8,552 bases of DNA, taken from positions 1 to 8,552 of the forward strand of contig JAGVII010000144.1 of assembly GCA_020056155.1 (NCBI GenBank), given 5' to 3'. Positions 6,581-8,552 of the stretch are shown here, piece after piece (position 1 is the stretch's first letter; each line of letters starts with the position of its first letter). This stretch comes from Afipia sp. (lineage in GTDB: Bacteria > Pseudomonadota > Alphaproteobacteria > Rhizobiales > Xanthobacteraceae). The notes under the pieces were generated by a model, which saw only the letters and a program-made list of their open reading frames with translations, was not told the DNA's origin and did not search any database. Position numbers and translations under genes: made by a program.

Positions 6581-6618
6581 CATTCGCAAAAGAGTGCTGC
6601 TGCAACGGGATGCGAATG
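6581..6618. other. Inverted repeat between convergent genes
   Basis: CATTCGCA (6581-6588) and TGCGAATG (6611-6618) are perfect 8-base inverted arms with a 22-base interior, in the 76-base gap between two convergent stop codons. It could be a weak bidirectional terminator. No T-run directly follows on either strand, so support is modest. Confidence 0.35.
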
Positions 6619-6632
6619 CTGGAATCGGACTG

Positions 6633-7415
6633 CTAGGTCCGAAACTGACGCCGGTAAACGCCCGTCTCGCGCGACATCAGGCCGAGGAGATCGTGCGTAC
6701 GCTGCGTGTCCTCGTCGGTGAAAACCGCGGTTTGCAAATTCCATTTTTCCCGCTTCACCGGGAAGCACTGAGCGACCGGCGTTCCTTTCGGCAGTACGCC
6801 GCTGAAGCTGGTGTCGCGCCACCGCGACGGAAAATGAATCCAGCCATCGCGATAGTTGTCGCAATCGACCCAACCCGTCAGCGTCGTAAACGGCAAATCG
6901 AACCTGTTGACGGGATGCGTGAACAGCAGGGAGTAACCCTCCGGTGCTTCGATGGTCCAGAGATTGTGAAACTTGATCACGAAGCGGTCGGATTCGAAGA
7001 ACGGCGTGCCGGTCAATTGAGTGCTGTCGTGCAGCCCCAGTGGCGAGCGCGGGAAATTCACCGTACTGCATGGCGGCAAATCATTATCCCAGGAAAACTC
7101 ACCGTTCTCGAACTTGATGTCGCAGATCAGCGGGATCAGAAAACCCGACGTCATCGCATCTACGAACGGCGGGCAGCGCTTCACGGTGTCGTTCTGGCCT
7201 CCCATGATCTCGCTGGATACCTCTTGCGGCATGGTTTTCAACCAGTCCGGCAGGCCCTGTGCGGCGGGGATCGGCGGCGGCAACAGACCTTCGAGTTCTT
7301 TCGGGCAGCGAAACGTCAGCAATTGCGAGGTGTCAGGCGGGGGCATAACAGCAACAGTCTCAAAACCATGAGGCAGAATGAAATCCGGATCGGTGTTCGA
7401 TGGTATCATCTCCAT
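6633..7415 (-). CDS. Uncharacterised protein, possibly DUF6065-like / phage-related family
   Basis: A 260-residue soluble protein with no signal peptide or membrane segment. It is rich in aromatic residues and prolines. Segments that look conserved are LPDWLKTMPQE (55-65), DTVKRCPPFVDAMTSGFLIP (76-95), FHNLWTIEAPEGYSLLFTHP (149-168), GWVDCDNYRDGWIHFPSRWR (181-200) and KGTPVAQCFPVKRE (210-223). From memory these resemble an uncharacterised family in bacteria and tailed phages (W.K..P, then KKCP.F.D...G..IP, then a TP.GYS.LF core). I cannot confirm the family without a search and assign no activity. ATG 7415 is chosen; ATG 7409 is an in-frame alternative. The frame stays open far upstream (to 8147), but that extension runs antisense across the next gene and is not credible. 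Confidence 0.72.
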   Translation of the reverse strand: MEMIPSNTDPDFILPHGFETVAVMPPPDTSQLLTFRCPKELEGLLPPPIPAAQGLPDWLKTMPQEVSSEIMGGQNDTVKRCPPFVDAMTSGFLIPLICDIKFENGEFSWDNDLPPCSTVNFPRSPLGLHDSTQLTGTPFFESDRFVIKFHNLWTIEAPEGYSLLFTHPVNRFDLPFTTLTGWVDCDNYRDGWIHFPSRWRDTSFSGVLPKGTPVAQCFPVKREKWNLQTAVFTDEDTQRTHDLLGLMSRETGVYRRQFRT

Positions 7416-7628
7416 TATCCGCTCGCTACTCTTATGCCGACGCAATGCAGACCGGCAATGACGCGTCGCTTTGCAAACCGCGTCCCATGAATTGTACTGC
7501 GTTCGAACGAAATTCGAGCGGCGGGCAATCCTCTCGCCACCTATCCCCCTTAACGAAATTCCAACACAACAAAGCCAAAGTTGGGCTTCATCTGTTTCGT
7601 ACCGTTTGGGCGCCAGGTCATTTCCGAC
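7416..7628. promoter_or_regulatory. Divergent intergenic region
   Basis: These 213 bases separate the minus-strand unknown gene from the plus-strand secreted protein and should hold both promoters. I see no strong sigma-70 match, operator palindrome or RNA gene. The sequence around 7480-7570 is less GC-rich than the flanking genes. Confidence 0.35.
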
Positions 7629-8072
7629 ATGCGATTTTGGGTTCCAGCTACGATTTTGCTCGCGTTGAGCGGTCCTGCGCATGCGGACCTGCGCATCACC
7701 CGCGACCACGGCGGCTATGTCGAAGAATACAAGGCGAAGTATCAGCGCATCCGTGCGCGGGGTGAGCGCGTCATCATCGACGGCATCTGCAATTCGGCCT
7801 GTACGATGGTGTTCGGCATCGTGCCCATGAACAAGATATGCGTGACGCCGCGCGCCAGCCTTGGCTTTCACCTGGCCTATTACGACAAGGCCTACACGTT
7901 CGGCCTGAAGGTCAACAGCAGCGCGGGGACATCGGATCTGATGTCGTATTATCCTCCGACGGTAAAGTCGTGGATCAGCCGCAACGGCGGCCTCACCAAC
8001 GAGATGAAGAAGATCAGGAACGGCAGGGATCTCTGGCGCATCGTCGATCCGTGCCCGGAAGAGTTTTTCTGA
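7629..8072 (+). CDS. Small secreted ClpP/crotonase-fold-like protein
   Basis: A 147-residue exported protein. The signal peptide MRFWVPATILLALSGPAHA has likely cleavage after A19. ATG 7629 is chosen because it yields this signal; the frame is open from 7581, but the extra 16 residues would spoil it. The core reads YKAKYQRIRARGERVIIDGI, then CNSACTMVFGIVP (54-66), then ASLGFHLAY (77-85). The G-x-C-x-S-A-C pattern with a downstream GFH resembles the ClpP-like periplasmic proteins grouped as COG3904. By analogy S56 would be the nucleophile and H81 the base. Cysteines are C54, C58, C71 and C142. The protein is short for the fold, and a third catalytic residue is not evident, so it may be a minimal protease-like or a non-catalytic protein. 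The ribosome site is weak. Confidence 0.75.
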   Translation: MRFWVPATILLALSGPAHADLRITRDHGGYVEEYKAKYQRIRARGERVIIDGICNSACTMVFGIVPMNKICVTPRASLGFHLAYYDKAYTFGLKVNSSAGTSDLMSYYPPTVKSWISRNGGLTNEMKKIRNGRDLWRIVDPCPEEFF

Positions 8073-8146
8073 AGTTTCCTCTGTGCCGGGCGTTGACGGC
8101 CATCGAATGTGCTGAGACATCTCGCGCCGTTCACAGTTTGTCATCA

Positions 8147-8197
8147 CCGGGCATAGCCGTCTGAAGGACGGCGTCGCTTCGCTCGCCTATGTCCCGG
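8147..8197. repeat. REP-like palindrome (CCGGGCATAG / CTATGTCCCGG)
   Basis: CCGGGCATAG (8147-8156) pairs with CTATGTCCCGG (8187-8197) with one bulged base. Inside it, CCGTC (8157-8161) and GACGG (8167-8171) form a small hairpin. It abuts and overlaps the next palindrome by a few bases. Confidence 0.65.
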
Positions 8198-8343
8198 CCA
8201 TCCACGTTTTTTGGAGAAGCACTCATCGTCATTGCGAGGAGCACTCGCGACGAAGCAATCCAGCCTTCGCTTGACGAGGTTGCTGTCTGGATTGCTTCGC
8301 TTCGCTCGCAATGACGGAAGGGAAGACGTGGATGGCCGGAACA
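8190..8343. repeat. Outer palindromic repeat (CCGGCCATCCACGT arms)
   Basis: CCGGCCATCCACGT (8194-8207) and ACGTGGATGGCCGG (8326-8339) are perfect 14-base inverted arms. They extend to 18 bases with one mismatch (8190-8207 with 8326-8343). The interior of about 118 bases contains a complete second palindrome at 8227-8316, so the structure is nested. Confidence 0.75.
8227..8316. repeat. Inner dispersed palindrome (CGTCATTGCGAG ... CTCGCAATGACG)
   Basis: CGTCATTGCGAG (8227-8238) pairs with CTCGCAATGACG (8305-8316), and GAAGCAATCCAG (8252-8263) pairs with CTGGATTGCTTC (8287-8298). The linkers between these arms are unequal, 13 and 6 bases. The same motif family is, to my knowledge, scattered in high copy through Bradyrhizobiaceae genomes. 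Translating through it gives ASEAKQS or ERSEAIQ, a known source of false small genes. Confidence 0.8.
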
Positions 8344-8375
8344 TCCCCGATCAAGTCGAGGACAGGCGTCCGGCC

Positions 8376-8552
8376 ATGACATTGGATATGCGGGTGCCTT
8401 CGCCGGCCAATGACGTGCTTTCCAGATTCAATTTTCAAACAGCCACGTCCGTTCAGCCACGCGTGATCGTTCTCGCGCGTCAATCGCGCGAGGTGAGCCT
8501 TTGGTTCCGCCCCTCAAGCGCGCGCGAGGCCTGCCTCGTTCGCGCCCTCAAA
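8376..8552 (+). CDS. Possible 5' end of an unidentified gene running off the right edge
   Basis: From ATG 8376 the frame is open for 59 codons to the last base of the window, with an alternative ATG at 8388. The translation includes QPRVIVLARQSREVSLWFRP and SSAREACLVRALK. I do not recognise it. There is no clear ribosome binding site, the ATG lies at the end of the repeat region, and long open frames arise easily at this GC content. It may be non-coding. No better frame is seen on either strand here. Confidence 0.22.
   Translation, partial: MTLDMRVPSPANDVLSRFNFQTATSVQPRVIVLARQSREVSLWFRPSSAREACLVRALK

Noticed and set aside
5717..7071. Minus-strand frames over the TPR gene and into the next gene (5717-6442 and 6325-7071)
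   Set aside because: Antisense shadows of the TPR gene and out-of-frame reads of the 6633-7415 gene, with no recognisable protein features.
6519..7490. Plus-strand frame of 323 codons antisense to the unknown protein
   Set aside because: It overlaps the TPR end and the whole opposite gene. Its translation is arginine-rich with no structure, while the minus frame has conserved-looking blocks.
6633..8147. A 504-residue version of the minus-strand unknown protein
   Set aside because: The extra N-terminal part runs antisense through the secreted ClpP-like gene and its promoter region. The conserved-looking part begins at 7415.
8131..8483. Several short minus-strand frames at the right end
   Set aside because: They are translations of the palindromic repeats (SEAKQS and ERSEAIQ signatures), a known source of false genes.
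1..8552. CRISPR array, integrase, transposase or toxin-antitoxin system
   Set aside because: No regularly spaced repeats and no matching proteins were seen on either strand.

Overview
The window looks like chromosome of a GC-rich alphaproteobacterium, most likely Nitrobacteraceae/Bradyrhizobiaceae (the Bradyrhizobium, Rhodopseudomonas, Nitrobacter and Afipia group). The basis is the gene content, the codon use, and a palindromic repeat family near 8147-8343 whose chance translations read SEAKQS / ERSEAIQ. I cannot name a genus from this sequence alone.

Layout. 1-1032 (minus) is a SAM-dependent methyltransferase cut by the left edge. After a 380-base divergent spacer, 1413-2312 (plus) is a clear OxyR peroxide sensor with both redox cysteines. 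An intact tRNA-Arg(TCG) lies at 2379-2455. It is followed by a small secreted Cys-rich protein (about 2684-3058) and a type II PQQ quinohemoprotein alcohol dehydrogenase (3285-5459) with a C-terminal cytochrome c domain. A palindromic repeat (5536-5575) and a degenerate copy of the tRNA-Arg (5619-5696) come next. A TPR protein (5714-6556) starts 17 bases after the tRNA relic. Convergent to it is an unrecognised 260-residue protein (6633-7415, minus). Divergent from that is a small secreted protein with a ClpP/crotonase-like core motif (7629-8072, plus). The right end holds nested palindromic repeats and an open reading frame that runs off the window.

How the parts relate. The window has no single pathway. 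The alcohol dehydrogenase and the small Cys-rich exported protein are both periplasmic and co-oriented, so they may be functionally linked. Alcohol oxidation here would pass electrons from PQQ to the built-in haem c. OxyR is a stand-alone regulator with no catalase or peroxiredoxin gene visible beside it.

Most notable observations. (1) A full-length but decayed tRNA-Arg copy means the secreted protein and dehydrogenase lie between a tRNA and its relic, as an inserted or duplicated segment would. (2) A textbook intrinsic-terminator structure (9-bp stem plus six T) lies inside the first codons of the dehydrogenase gene. (3) One dispersed palindrome sits inside the loop of another at 8190-8343. 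I see no CRISPR array, integrase, transposase or defence system.
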